Positions 1 through 10,092 of a stretch of 64,000 nucleotides of DNA are shown piece by piece. The stretch is from contig CANTFL010001327.1 of the NCBI GenBank assembly GCA_947650285.1, forward strand, positions 310,001 through 374,000, read 5' to 3'. The notes below the pieces were generated by a model. The model searched no databases, was not told the DNA's origin, and saw nothing but the letters and a program-made list of their open reading frames with translations. Positions within the stretch are counted from its first letter, which is position 1; each line of letters begins with the position of its first letter. The stretch is from Hyaloperonospora brassicae (taxonomy: Eukaryota > Oomycota > Peronosporomycetes > Peronosporales > Peronosporaceae). The position numbers and the translations under genes were made by a program.

Positions 1-390
1 GTAGTGACCGATCCGCGATCTCGTAAACGCTACACGGGTCACGTCGTCTGTCCTGTTTCTCCGCGCCCAAGAACGTTCTCGACCGCCGTCTGCTCGTCCC
101 AGCCAAACGCGTCCTGTCTCTGCGCTCTCTGCAGTCCAGCAGACGCCTCGCGAGTCAGTTCCCGCCTGGCCACCTGCCAAAATCGTAAGCAACGCTGCTA
201 TCATTTCCGCACCCGCCCACTCCTCCTCGCCCCCATACCATATACAAAACAAGAGGACCACACCCAGCGCGTCCGTCACGTAGTGTTCTCTCGATAAACT
301 GTCACAGGGTATTACTTCTGCGTTTGTACCACCACCCAACCCGCCGACCGCCCTGTCTGTCTACCGCCCACCGCGGAGCCGAACCCTTCC

Positions 391-414
391 GTCTGTCTGT
401 CTGTCTGTCTGTCT
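391..414. repeat. (GTCT)6 microsatellite
   Basis: Six uninterrupted GTCT units are read directly. It lies upstream of the RGS/DENN gene and may be in its leader. Confidence 0.9.
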
Positions 415-457
415 CGCCGTCGCGCGTGGTCCGCACAATAAGTCGCTCGCTCGCTCC

Positions 458-492
458 GTCAGTCAGTCAGTCAGTCAGTCAGTCAGTCAGTC
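458..492. repeat. (GTCA)n microsatellite
   Basis: Thirty-five bases of GTCA units (8.75 units) are read directly, just upstream of the ATG at 527. Length variation here could change the leader of the RGS/DENN mRNA. Confidence 0.9.
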
Positions 493-526
493 CGACTCTC
501 GCCGCCCCACTGCCGCAGTAGCGCCC

Positions 527-3220
527 ATGACGCCCCGTGACGACGCCACTGCCGCCGCCACTGCCGTCGTGACGCTCGACGCCGTCGTGGCCGACCCGCA
601 CCTCCACGCGCGCTTCCTCCAGCACCTCCTGGCGTCCAACCAGACGGACTTTGCGCGGCTGCTCTTCCTCGTGAGCGTCGAAGAGTTCAAACACGTGCTC
701 GCGTCGCCCGCCGCGTGCGACGAGGCCGCCGACGACGCGCAGGCGCTCCGGCGCCAGTACGCGAGCAAACTCATTGCCAAGTTCATGCGCCCCGGCGCGT
801 TCCTCGACATTGCGTCTGCGAATCTCCGCATCCTGAACAAGTCGGTCGCGAGCTTTGGGAAGCTGCTGCTGCACGACCTCATGCTGTACAATGGGCTGGC
901 GGCCAAGACGGACCTGTTCCAGGACGCCGAAGTCGCGGTGAAGAAGGCGCTGCAGCCCATTTTCCAGCAGTTTGCCGCCGCGCCGGAGTTTGCCGCGCTC
1001 GTGGCGCGCTCGCACCTCACGTACGTGGCTGCTGACGACGCAGAGACTGAGCGACTGCAGCCGCCGCTGCAAGAGGCACCGGGCGTGGACAATGGGGTGC
1101 TGAGCGGTGACTCCGTGTCGAAGAAGAGGTCCACGTCGTCCGTGGCGTCGATCACTGGCGCGCGGCAGTCGCACGTCCCGAGACAACGCACGGCGACGAC
1201 GTTCTTGACGCTGGACCGCGTGCTGGGGAACAGGAGACTGTGCAGTGTGTTTTGGGTGTTCCTGTTCAAGGAGCGCACGCATGAGCAGTTGAGTCTGTGG
1301 ATGGACTTTCGGTACCAGCTCCTGCCTGTGCTCGAGGACTTTATTCGCGTCGTGCAGGCGGAGCGTGTCGACGAGCAGCAACAGAGCAAAGACGAGGCCG
1401 ATGATGCCGACGATCGACAAGCTGGCGAGCTCATTGAGCAGCTCCTGGCAGGAGGCAGCCGCATTGCAGCCAAGTATCTGATTGTGAGTGCTAGCACGCG
1501 CGTCACTTTTGTCGGCGAGGCCGAGCAAGCTCTGTTGCATGACTACGAGGTGCAGGTGGCCTGTTGTCTCGAAGCTGGCAGCTTCTCGTTGGCTGACGCG
1601 GAAGAGCTGCTCCAGACGGTGGAGCGCATCCAAGGTGTCATTGAAGCGGACCTCAAGGTGAATCACTTTGTGCGCTTCATGGGCAGCGAGTCCTTCAAGT
1701 CATTGGTCGCGTCGTACCAGAGTCGATTGCTCAGTCCGTCGGGCTCGCCGAGCATTCTCACATCTACGGCATGCGACGGCTCGAGCACAGCGTCGGACAG
1801 CAGCATGACGACTTTGCAAGAGCTGTTCCAGTGCATGAATGTTGCCTCTCATCAACCGCAGCGAGTACGGAGCAAATCGTTCACGCTGCGCGACCTGTTC
1901 CAAGCTCAACTACGTGGCGAAGTGCAGAGCAAGTCGCTCGTCAGCTCCGTCATGAGCTTCCGGCTAGATGTGAGCAACCGGTCTCACCCGGAGATCACCA
2001 AGAAAGTGCTGCACACGCTTGCGGAATCGAGTAGCCGGAGTGGGAACTGCAGTGACCTGTACCACCACCACGCGATCCCGGACCATGTTGAAGCTTTCTT
2101 CCGACCTTCAGGAGCTGACGTCGTGCGGTCGACAACCCGGCCAACGCCTTCACTGTTTCACATGACGATTGGCAATTCCGACAAGGCGTTTTACGGAGCC
2201 TGTCTTACACGATACGTTCCGTTGAACGACTCGAGCAAGCTCGGTCCGTTGGAGCAAGTGTTGCAAGAGACAGAGGGACTTGAAGTGTACGTTCCCGCGG
2301 GAATTTGCGTCATCAGCCGGTACCCGATCCTCGACACGCTCAAACAGCGTCTGGACTTGCTGCACGCTGCCATGCAGGACGACGAGTCCTACCTCTCTGA
2401 CGTCAATTGGTTGCCGTCCGCCGCACAAATGGACGACTTGCTTTGTCCGCTGGACTTCAGCTCGATGATGCCTCCTGACGACCGGACGTCTCTCACGGCA
2501 CTTGACGACTACGTTGACTTTAGCATGGAGGAGATCTTTAGCTGTCTATCCGTCGAGCACGTTGTTGCTTTGGTCACGTGCATGCTGCTCGAGCGACAAA
2601 TTGTGCTTGTGAGCTCGCGCTACTCCGTCCTCACAGCAGTCGGCGAGACGCTCAAGAGTTTGATCGCCCCGCTGGAGTGGAGCCACGTGTTTGCACCCAT
2701 TCTGCCCAAAAGCATGCTCGAGTGCTTACAGTGCCCCACGCCGTATCTGTTCGGCGTGCATGCGAGTTATCGCGGGGAGTTGCGCGAGATGCTTGAGCGA
2801 GAGGGCTGTGGCGACGGAATTGTCGTGGTGGATCTCGACGCGGACACAATGAGCTCTCCTGGGCGACCACAGCTCCCCGATTCTATTCGTGGTCCACTGA
2901 CCTCGCGACTCCTCCAGCTGCTCAAGCCTCGAGTCTACTTCAGCGACTGTGTGCCCATGCTCACCAAAAGCGAACCAGCGGCGTTGGCCTCGCAGTGCTT
3001 TCCACAAGGCCGTGTGCGCGTGCTCTTTCGGGAAGCGATTGCAGCGCTGTTACGCACGGTGGAGGAGTTTCGGTTCGTACTGTCGGACGACTTTGACTAC
3101 GTCGTGGTGTTTGACCGCATCGCGTTCGTGCGCCACCTGCCATCGCGCGAGCAATCCTTTTATCGTAGTTTCCTCGAGACGCAGGTCTTCTCTCACGAGA
3201 TCGCCTCGGTTAATATTTAA
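527..3220 (+). CDS. RGS-like and DENN domain protein (897 aa)
   Basis: Single-exon frame. Residues about 20-165 and 225-395 have the helical pattern of RGS-type bundles: an N-terminal FLQHLL..NQTDFARLLF segment, and a second copy beginning LDRVLGNRRLCSVFWVFLFK. Residues about 540-890 form a tripartite DENN module. The uDENN part has FHMTIGNSDKAFYG and later GICVISRYPI. The cDENN part has VVALVTCMLLERQIVLVSS followed by WSHVFAPILP. The dDENN part is at the C-terminus, around EEFRFVLSDDFDYVVVF. DENN modules act as guanine nucleotide exchange factors for Rab GTPases in membrane traffic; RGS folds bind G-alpha subunits or serve as membrane scaffolds. The link between the two is inferred. The ATG at 527 is the first in frame after the simple-repeat leader. 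Domain calls are by motif; DENN is secure, the two RGS folds less so. Confidence 0.88.
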   Translation: MTPRDDATAAATAVVTLDAVVADPHLHARFLQHLLASNQTDFARLLFLVSVEEFKHVLASPAACDEAADDAQALRRQYASKLIAKFMRPGAFLDIASANLRILNKSVASFGKLLLHDLMLYNGLAAKTDLFQDAEVAVKKALQPIFQQFAAAPEFAALVARSHLTYVAADDAETERLQPPLQEAPGVDNGVLSGDSVSKKRSTSSVASITGARQSHVPRQRTATTFLTLDRVLGNRRLCSVFWVFLFKERTHEQLSLWMDFRYQLLPVLEDFIRVVQAERVDEQQQSKDEADDADDRQAGELIEQLLAGGSRIAAKYLIVSASTRVTFVGEAEQALLHDYEVQVACCLEAGSFSLADAEELLQTVERIQGVIEADLKVNHFVRFMGSESFKSLVASYQSRLLSPSGSPSILTSTACDGSSTASDSSMTTLQELFQCMNVASHQPQRVRSKSFTLRDLFQAQLRGEVQSKSLVSSVMSFRLDVSNRSHPEITKKVLHTLAESSSRSGNCSDLYHHHAIPDHVEAFFRPSGADVVRSTTRPTPSLFHMTIGNSDKAFYGACLTRYVPLNDSSKLGPLEQVLQETEGLEVYVPAGICVISRYPILDTLKQRLDLLHAAMQDDESYLSDVNWLPSAAQMDDLLCPLDFSSMMPPDDRTSLTALDDYVDFSMEEIFSCLSVEHVVALVTCMLLERQIVLVSSRYSVLTAVGETLKSLIAPLEWSHVFAPILPKSMLECLQCPTPYLFGVHASYRGELREMLEREGCGDGIVVVDLDADTMSSPGRPQLPDSIRGPLTSRLLQLLKPRVYFSDCVPMLTKSEPAALASQCFPQGRVRVLFREAIAALLRTVEEFRFVLSDDFDYVVVFDRIAFVRHLPSREQSFYRSFLETQVFSHEIASVNI

Positions 3221-3327
3221 GCGGCGGCTAGCAGTTCCAAAGAATGAGCGAACGTAAATTGAGCTTGTGTTGATATTCTACAGAAAGAATATGCAAAGCG
3301 TTTGGATAGCCCATCCGTGTCTTCTTC

Positions 3328-6300
3328 TTACATGACTCCACAAGGTCCATTCGCACGGTCTTGCGCTGAGTCTTGGGCTGGCAAGGCTGCAACGGAGGAA
3401 GCGGTGCCGTCGCCACGAAACTCGAAGTTGCGGCGGAGGTATCCACGCAAGTGTCTGTGCTCTTTCTTGAGCACGGTGATCGAATCGCTCAATGACTGCT
3501 TCAGGGACAGCCGTGCCGTCGCGTCGGGTGATGCCGTCAGCTGCTGATTTGCGCCAACTTCCGTTTCATACTTCTGGAGCTGCTCACATGCAGTTTGAAC
3601 GCGAAACGCCGCCTTCGAAACACGCATTGCAGCGACGTACGCTGAAGACCCTTTCAGCGAATGAGATTCTCGTCGAGTAGTTGCAATATCGTCTCGATCG
3701 TAGGCTGCTACGATGCGCGACATGATAGCATCGCAGCTCACAGTGAACTTCTCCAGCAGACCCAAAAAGAGCTCTTCGTGACCGCCGCATTGCTCGACAC
3801 CTAGCGAATAGTCGACTGGGTCACCCTCGGGAATGTCAATATTGGCTGGACCCGTCGATAAGCGCATTGCGGCGTCGCTTTCTGCGGCAATGCCTGTCGC
3901 GTGGTCGGTGCTAGGTGGGCCGCCTATAGCGTCACATCTAGAAGCTGGACTGCTCGTGTTCAGGCACTGTAGCATCGCGGCAATGGGATCGCCTGACGAA
4001 TGCTCACCCACGCTCTTGTCCAAAGTAAAGCGCTGCAAGTCACTTCCATTCCGGCCTTCTTCGGCCGCTAATTTGCTCCGAGAGCCCTTGTCGTCTGGAA
4101 CAATACTTGGTGACCCAGGTCGCTGAGAGGACGAAGACGATGGCACGGACTCGTTTTTGCTGCACATGAAAGGCGGGTGGCTCCAGAGTGTTGGATTGCT
4201 GTGAGAGGACACGTAATCTGAAGTCTCTGTGCCATCTAGCGGCTGGTCCTTCATGTTCGGCAAGGTCGCGGATGTCTTGTTGATCTGCTTCCAGTCAGGA
4301 ATGCTAACGATGGCCCCACCGTTGTCACGCTGAAGAGTCAAAAGACTGCTAGAGCGCGTGCTGTTCCCCACCGATGAGCCCAAGCTAAAGATCGATGTTG
4401 TAGGAACTGCAGTGCGCACAGTAGGGCCTATCTGACGTCCAATAGCCATGGGGTCATCCAGCTCCAAATTCGAGATCGCACGCGCGAGATCAAGCTGCTG
4501 CATGTGACGCGAGGCAGGCGCGAGTCTAGTATCTGGAATCAGAGGCGCGTTGAAGAGATCTCCATCGTCAGCTTCGCTGTCGCATGACGGACACGGTGTC
4601 AGTGAAGTAGCCGGGTATGATGACAGCGCAAGGTCTAACTCGTCCCCTCTAGATGACGCTGGTGGAGACACGAAACCTGGTGCTGCAGCAATCATGTAAG
4701 CGTTTAAGCCCTCGGACCTTGCACGAGTGTAATCGTCTGATCCAGCGACCGATGAACCAGAGGACTTAGAACCCAGGTAGCGAACCCGCATCCACTGTCG
4801 TATCGCCTTGAGCAAACTGTTCTTCGAAATGGGCTTCACCATGAATTCGTCCATGCCTGAGCTCAAGCATTTCTGCCGGTCTCCACTCATGGCGTAAGCC
4901 GTTAGGCCTAGAACGGGAATACGCGGTATACCGTTTTCTTGTTCAAATTGACGGATCATTTTTGTAGCCGTGTATCCATCCATCACAGGCATCTCGCAGT
5001 CCATAAAGACCAAGTCAAACTTCGTGTGATCCTCCGTGTAAGCGTTGACCGCATCTTGACCGTTCACTTCCCATTGCAAAAGGTGATCCGCATCTTGCAG
5101 AAAACACTTTACAACTTCCCAGTTGAACTCGTTATCTTCCGCAACCAATATCCTAGCCTGCCGAGGAACCACAATCTTCGCGTTGTTTGCTCCCGTTGCA
5201 CTTCCGGCAGCGACATTCGCTGAGCTATCACCTGAGTCCGCATTCAAAATAGCCATATCGGAAGGCTCAGAAATAGAAGCGTCCGATAGCAGGTCGTTTG
5301 CCGCATAGAGTAGCCCCTTAGTATCGGTGCTGTCCAGCAATCGAACCACCACCGTGAAGTAAAAGTTGCTGCCTACGTCAAGTTCGCTGTCCACACCGAT
5401 TTGGCCATCCATAAGCTCTGCGAGCTGCTTGCAAATTGCGAGGCCTAGTCCAGAACCTGTAGGATTATTCTGCCGCGTGCGCTCCAGCTTCGTAAACAGC
5501 GAGAATAGCCGCATCTTTTCCTCCGCGTCCATGCCGATCCCTGTATCAATAACTTGGAAAAGCAGCTTCTTGAATGCCTTTGGAAGTTCGGGGGTATACA
5601 CAACACTGCACGTGACAGTAATCGAGCCTTCATTCGTAAACTTGATCGCGTTCGACAGCAAGTTCAACAGCACTTGACGCAGACGCACAACGTCGCCAAT
5701 TGCAACTTTGGGAACACTGTCGTCGCATTTTAGCTCAAGCTTAAGTCCGCGCTCTCGAGCCTTGAACTTGAATATCTCGATCGAATAGTCAAGTAGCTCA
5801 TGCATTCGGAAAGGTGCAGCAGAGATTTCCAAATGACCGGCCTCAATCTTCGACAAGTCCAGAATATCGTTGATCAGGTTCAGCAGGAGCGACCCGGATA
5901 CGTACGCCATGTGTACGTATCGCTCTGGAGCCTTGTCCAGTGGCTGCTCTTTCAGCAATTCCAGCATTCCCAATACACCGTTCAGCGGCGTTCGCAACTC
6001 GTGGCTGAAAGAGGCCAAGAAATTCACCTTAGCAGCCTCCATATGCTTTCTTGCGGTGTAATCTTGTCCAACACCGATCACACCACGGATGTTTCCATGC
6101 ATGTCTTTCTTACTCGACGCGTTCACAAGAAGTAGCAAGAAGACACCACGCTTCGTTGTCATTGGGAGCTCCATCTCACCGACATCAATGCCGATCAGTG
6201 CTTGGTTAAGCAGCTGGCGAACTTGTTGTCGACTTTCTGGTGTAATGAATGTGTGAACAAGCGAAAGCCCCAGCACGCTTGACTTGTGGTAGCCTGTAAT

Positions 6301-9300
6301 CTCCTCAATCTTCTGGTTCCACTCGTTGATGCAACCGTTTGTGTCGATACCAAAGATCGGAGCATTGGCAGTATCAATCAGTCGGAAATACTCGTGCTCC
6401 TGAGCAATGCGATCAGTAATGTCTTGACCGATCCCGACAACACCCACAATGTTGCCGTTTGAATCGTACCGTGGCGTCGCGTTCAGTAAGATCTCAATTC
6501 GTGTGCCTGGACGCGTTATCAACGGAAACTCGAAGTTTGCAGTTTCAACACCCCTCAGTGCCTGCGACAACACTTCAGCGACAATGGGCCGGAACTCTGG
6601 AGAGATGAACGTTTCCACCAGGTTCTCGCCCATAACCTCCTCGATCGAGTAGTTCGTAATCTGTGCTGCTTTCCGGTTCCAGATATTCACGCACATGTTG
6701 GCATCCACGCCAAAAATCGGGGCATTGGCCGTGTCTATCAGACGGCTGTACTCCTGTTCTTGTGCAATGCGTTCGGTAATATCCTGGCCAATGCCAACCA
6801 TACCCTTCACCTCGCCGTGCTCATTGTACCGAGGCGTGGCATTCAGCAAGATCTCAACACGCCGACCAGCCTTTGTGATCAACGGAAACTCAAAGTTGGC
6901 CGTCTCGACGCCTTCAAACGCCTTTTCCAAAACACGTCTGACAGCGACGCGGTACTCCTCCGAGATGAATTCCGCCACCAGGTCCTCGCCTAACACGTCT
7001 TCAGTAGTGTACTGCATAATGTCAGCAGCCTTCCGATTCCAGATGTTCACTAAACCATTGGAGTCGACGCCAAAGATCGGCGCATTGGCCGTGTCGATCA
7101 AGCGCATATACTCCTTCTCTTGAGCAATCCTATCCGTGATATCTTGGCCGATTCCGACCATGCCCATGACCTCGCCTTGTTCATTATAGCGCGAAGTGGC
7201 GTTCAGCAAAATTTCGACCCGACGACCGGATTTTGTAATCAGAGGGAACTCAAAGTTGGCTGTCTCTTCGCCTCGAAAGGCTTTCTCCAACACGTAGCGA
7301 ACAGGGACCTTGTACTCTTCGGATATGAACTCGGCGACAAGATCCTTACCCAATACGTCCTTGTTCGTATACTGCGTAATATCAGCTGCTTTGCGATTCC
7401 ATATATTGACACGCCCGTCAGAGTCCACGCCAAATATCGGTGCATTGGCAGTATCGATTAGCCTCATGTATTCTTGCTCCTGAGCAATCCGGTCCGTGAT
7501 ATCTTGTCCGATTCCAACCATGCCAATGACGGCTCCGTGTTCATTGTACCGTGGCGTAGCATTCAGGAGGATCTCAACTCTCCGACCTGCTTTTGTGATC
7601 AATGGAAACTCGAAATTCGCAGTTTCAACACCATCCAAGGCTTCCGATAACACATAGCTCACTGCCTCCTGGTAATCTTTCGTAATAAACTTTTCCACGA
7701 GGTGCTCGCCCATGACGGCATCGGCCGGATACTGCATAATCTCGGCAGCCTTTTTGTTCCAAATGTCAACACGCCCTTTCGAGTCAACGCCAAAAATCGG
7801 GGCGTTGGCGGTATCAATCAAGCGAATGAGCTCCTGCTCCTGCGCAATCCGTTCCGTAATGTCTTGGCCGATGCCTACAACACCAAAGATTTGTCCGAGC
7901 TCATCATATCTGGGTGTTGCATTCAGCAAGATCTCGACCCGCCTCCCTGTCTTAGTAATGAGAGGGAACTCGAAATTGTTAGTCTGTTCTCCTTCGAGCG
8001 CTCTTTTGAGCTCCAACTCGACTGTAGCTCTATACTCTTCGGCAACGAATCGGTTGACCAAGTCTTTTCCCACGACTTCTTCGGCAGAATACTGAGTGAT
8101 TTCTGCTGCTTTGAGGTTCCAAATGTTCACTCGCCCATCTTGATCCACACCAAATATCGGAGCATTCGCTGAGTGGATAAGCCGATTTGTCTCCTGCTCC
8201 TGAGCCATTCGAATGGTGATGTCCTGTCCGATACCGACGACGCCAATTACAACACCTTTTTCGTTGTATCGAGGTGTGGCATTCAGCAGAATCTCCACGC
8301 GACGTCCATCCTTCGTGATCAGCGGGAACTCGAAATTCGCCGTCTCTTGTCCTTCCAGTGCTTGCGAGAGTACCGTCCACACTGCCTCTCGATAATCTTC
8401 CGGAATAAAGTTCTGGACCAAGTTAGCCCCAAGTACCTCTTCATTGAAGTACTGGGTTGTGTCAGCGGCTTTTCGGTTCCAGATGTTCACGCAACCATTC
8501 GCGTCCACACCGAAGATCGGCGCGTTAGCTGTATCGATGAGACGAGTGTACTCCTGCTCCTGAGCACGCCTGTCTGTAATGTCCTGGCCAATGCCCACGG
8601 CTCCGCTGATGTTGCCAAAGTGGTCGTACTTTGGCGTTGCATTCAGCAGAATTTCAAGTCGACGCCCGCTTTTCGTGATCAGTGGGAAATCAAAGTTTGC
8701 GGTGCCAGTCCCTTCGAGCGCTCTAGAAAACACTTTCGTAACAGCATCACGGTAGTCCTCGGATATGAACTTGAACAACTCCTGGCCGATAGTGTCTTCG
8801 TTCGTGTACTCTGTGATTGCGGCTGCCTTCTTGTTCCAGATTATCACTTTGTAGTTGCAGTCAATGCCAAAGATGGGTGCATTTGCGGTGTCAATGAGGC
8901 GGCTGTACTCCTTCTCCTGAATGATACGGTCGGTGATGTCCTGGCCAATACCAACCACGCCCACGAGTTTACCTGTATGATCATATCGAGGTGTTGCGTT
9001 CAGCAGGATCTCCACTTTTCGACCCGTCTTGGTGACCAACGGGAACTCAAAATTTGCCGTCTCCGTTCCCTGGAAGGCACTCTGGAAAACAGCAGCGACT
9101 GCAGGCCGAAACTCTTCCGAGATCAGCGTATCAACGAGATCGACGCCCATGACCTCTTCTGGCGTGTACTCACTGATCTGCGCTGCCTTTGCATTGAAGA
9201 TCACGACTCTTCCTTTCGTATCGACGCCAAAGATCGGCGCATTCGCCGTCTCAATCAGTTTCCTGTACTCCATCTCTTTCGTGTTTCTCTCGGTCACATC

Positions 9301-10092
9301 CTGTCCAATCGCCACGACGCCCATGACTGACCCCAGCGTGTCAAACCGCGGCGTCAAGCACAGCACAATCTCCACGCGGGACCCTCTTGCTGTCATCAGC
9401 GGCAGCTCAAAGTCAGCTCCTGGCGTGCCAGTCAGCGCCTGGTTGATCTTCTCCGACACAATCTTGCGGAAACTCTCGTCCACGACGGGCAGCAGCGGTT
9501 CGCCCACCATATCGACGCTCGCGTACCCCGTCATGGACGCCGTCTTGGAGTTCCACACAGTGATGTTGCCTTCTTTGTCGAGCTCAATGATGGGCGCGTT
9601 CGCCTGCATCATCACGGTCGCGTACTGCTTCTCCTGACTCGCCCACTCGGTCACGTCTTGACCGACGCCGTAGACGCCGACACACGAGCCGTCTTCGGCC
9701 AGCAGCGGCGTCATGTTGGTCAGCACTTGGGCGTTGCGGCCCGTGGTCGTGAGCAGCGGCAGCCGCAGCTCGAGCTCCGGTCGCTCAGCGGCCACACAGG
9801 TCTTGAGAATCTCCACGATCTCCTGTTTCCGTCGCATGCCGTACACGAACTCCGCCAGGGGATGGCCAATCACACGCTCTGCTTCAAAGCCCGTAATGTC
9901 CTCCATGCGGGGGTTCCACAGCGTGACGCGGCCGGCGGGGCAGACGCCCAGCGCAGGCGCATTGGCGTCGTGGAGCATGCGGAAGAGCTCCTTCGCACAG
10001 GGCCGACTCGTGTCGCTGTGGTCGCGCGCGGCGTGTGGCGGCAGTGCGCACTGCGCGTCGGATGCGGCGCGACGGCCGCGTTTCCCTTTCAT
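3328..10092 (-). CDS. Multi-PAS hybrid sensor histidine kinase with receiver and HPt domains (2254 aa)
   Basis: One uninterrupted frame. Residues about 35-1355 are 11 tandem PAS domains of about 120 residues, most starting with a TANAPIFGVD-like segment and ending VVGIGQDITDR. The kinase core follows: H-box SFSHELRTPLNG with phospho-accepting His1364, N-box LLNLLSNAIKFT, G1 DTGIGM and G2 GSGLGLAICKQL. A receiver begins ILVAEDNEFN, has its phospho-acceptor in FMDCEMPVMDG (Asp1698) and conserved KPI. After a long Ser/Thr/Pro-rich linker comes an HPt domain with ESHSLKGSSAYV (His2144). All residues for a complete His-Asp-His relay are present, so it should be a self-contained phosphorelay; the output protein is not in the window. 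No transmembrane segment and no LOV cysteine motif (GRNCRFLQ) is seen, so the sensor is probably cytosolic and not flavin-photoactive. The last four residues are CGVM, a possible prenylation box. Confidence 0.95.
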   Translation of the reverse strand: MKGKRGRRAASDAQCALPPHAARDHSDTSRPCAKELFRMLHDANAPALGVCPAGRVTLWNPRMEDITGFEAERVIGHPLAEFVYGMRRKQEIVEILKTCVAAERPELELRLPLLTTTGRNAQVLTNMTPLLAEDGSCVGVYGVGQDVTEWASQEKQYATVMMQANAPIIELDKEGNITVWNSKTASMTGYASVDMVGEPLLPVVDESFRKIVSEKINQALTGTPGADFELPLMTARGSRVEIVLCLTPRFDTLGSVMGVVAIGQDVTERNTKEMEYRKLIETANAPIFGVDTKGRVVIFNAKAAQISEYTPEEVMGVDLVDTLISEEFRPAVAAVFQSAFQGTETANFEFPLVTKTGRKVEILLNATPRYDHTGKLVGVVGIGQDITDRIIQEKEYSRLIDTANAPIFGIDCNYKVIIWNKKAAAITEYTNEDTIGQELFKFISEDYRDAVTKVFSRALEGTGTANFDFPLITKSGRRLEILLNATPKYDHFGNISGAVGIGQDITDRRAQEQEYTRLIDTANAPIFGVDANGCVNIWNRKAADTTQYFNEEVLGANLVQNFIPEDYREAVWTVLSQALEGQETANFEFPLITKDGRRVEILLNATPRYNEKGVVIGVVGIGQDITIRMAQEQETNRLIHSANAPIFGVDQDGRVNIWNLKAAEITQYSAEEVVGKDLVNRFVAEEYRATVELELKRALEGEQTNNFEFPLITKTGRRVEILLNATPRYDELGQIFGVVGIGQDITERIAQEQELIRLIDTANAPIFGVDSKGRVDIWNKKAAEIMQYPADAVMGEHLVEKFITKDYQEAVSYVLSEALDGVETANFEFPLITKAGRRVEILLNATPRYNEHGAVIGMVGIGQDITDRIAQEQEYMRLIDTANAPIFGVDSDGRVNIWNRKAADITQYTNKDVLGKDLVAEFISEEYKVPVRYVLEKAFRGEETANFEFPLITKSGRRVEILLNATSRYNEQGEVMGMVGIGQDITDRIAQEKEYMRLIDTANAPIFGVDSNGLVNIWNRKAADIMQYTTEDVLGEDLVAEFISEEYRVAVRRVLEKAFEGVETANFEFPLITKAGRRVEILLNATPRYNEHGEVKGMVGIGQDITERIAQEQEYSRLIDTANAPIFGVDANMCVNIWNRKAAQITNYSIEEVMGENLVETFISPEFRPIVAEVLSQALRGVETANFEFPLITRPGTRIEILLNATPRYDSNGNIVGVVGIGQDITDRIAQEHEYFRLIDTANAPIFGIDTNGCINEWNQKIEEITGYHKSSVLGLSLVHTFITPESRQQVRQLLNQALIGIDVGEMELPMTTKRGVFLLLLVNASSKKDMHGNIRGVIGVGQDYTARKHMEAAKVNFLASFSHELRTPLNGVLGMLELLKEQPLDKAPERYVHMAYVSGSLLLNLINDILDLSKIEAGHLEISAAPFRMHELLDYSIEIFKFKARERGLKLELKCDDSVPKVAIGDVVRLRQVLLNLLSNAIKFTNEGSITVTCSVVYTPELPKAFKKLLFQVIDTGIGMDAEEKMRLFSLFTKLERTRQNNPTGSGLGLAICKQLAELMDGQIGVDSELDVGSNFYFTVVVRLLDSTDTKGLLYAANDLLSDASISEPSDMAILNADSGDSSANVAAGSATGANNAKIVVPRQARILVAEDNEFNWEVVKCFLQDADHLLQWEVNGQDAVNAYTEDHTKFDLVFMDCEMPVMDGYTATKMIRQFEQENGIPRIPVLGLTAYAMSGDRQKCLSSGMDEFMVKPISKNSLLKAIRQWMRVRYLGSKSSGSSVAGSDDYTRARSEGLNAYMIAAAPGFVSPPASSRGDELDLALSSYPATSLTPCPSCDSEADDGDLFNAPLIPDTRLAPASRHMQQLDLARAISNLELDDPMAIGRQIGPTVRTAVPTTSIFSLGSSVGNSTRSSSLLTLQRDNGGAIVSIPDWKQINKTSATLPNMKDQPLDGTETSDYVSSHSNPTLWSHPPFMCSKNESVPSSSSSQRPGSPSIVPDDKGSRSKLAAEEGRNGSDLQRFTLDKSVGEHSSGDPIAAMLQCLNTSSPASRCDAIGGPPSTDHATGIAAESDAAMRLSTGPANIDIPEGDPVDYSLGVEQCGGHEELFLGLLEKFTVSCDAIMSRIVAAYDRDDIATTRRESHSLKGSSAYVAAMRVSKAAFRVQTACEQLQKYETEVGANQQLTASPDATARLSLKQSLSDSITVLKKEHRHLRGYLRRNFEFRGDGTASSVAALPAQDSAQDRANGPCGVM
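6351..9600 (-). repeat. 360-bp tandem repeat array coding the PAS domains
   Basis: The landmark coding for APIFG recurs on the + strand at 6351, 6711, 7071, 7431, 7791, 8151, 8511 and 8871, exactly 360 bases apart, then at 9228 (357 bases). The units are visibly similar in DNA and protein, most strongly in repeats 5-10, which suggests expansion by unequal exchange or gene conversion within the gene. The first two and the last PAS copies are more divergent. Confidence 0.9.

Larger units (their letters stand above)
1..526. other. 5' flank and leader of the DENN gene, with tetranucleotide repeats
   Basis: No convincing gene is seen before the ATG at 527. The leader is C-rich and holds two simple repeats, a (GTCT)6 run at 391-414 and a (GTCA)n run of almost nine units at 458-492, the latter ending about 35 bases before the start codon. 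Short open frames here have simple-repeat composition and are taken as chance. The repeats may be transcribed as 5' UTR, which is an inference. Confidence 0.6.

Noticed and set aside
479..1666. Minus-strand frame of 395 codons opposite the DENN gene
   Set aside because: High-GC shadow: Arg/Leu/His-rich, no domain, and the plus strand has clear DENN motifs.
8173..9330. Plus-strand frame of 385 codons opposite the PAS repeats
   Set aside because: It repeats with the same 360-base period only because the PAS array does; no independent domain.
6351..9600. Regular repeats that could suggest a CRISPR or satellite array
   Set aside because: The period is 360 bases and the units are translated PAS domains in one frame.
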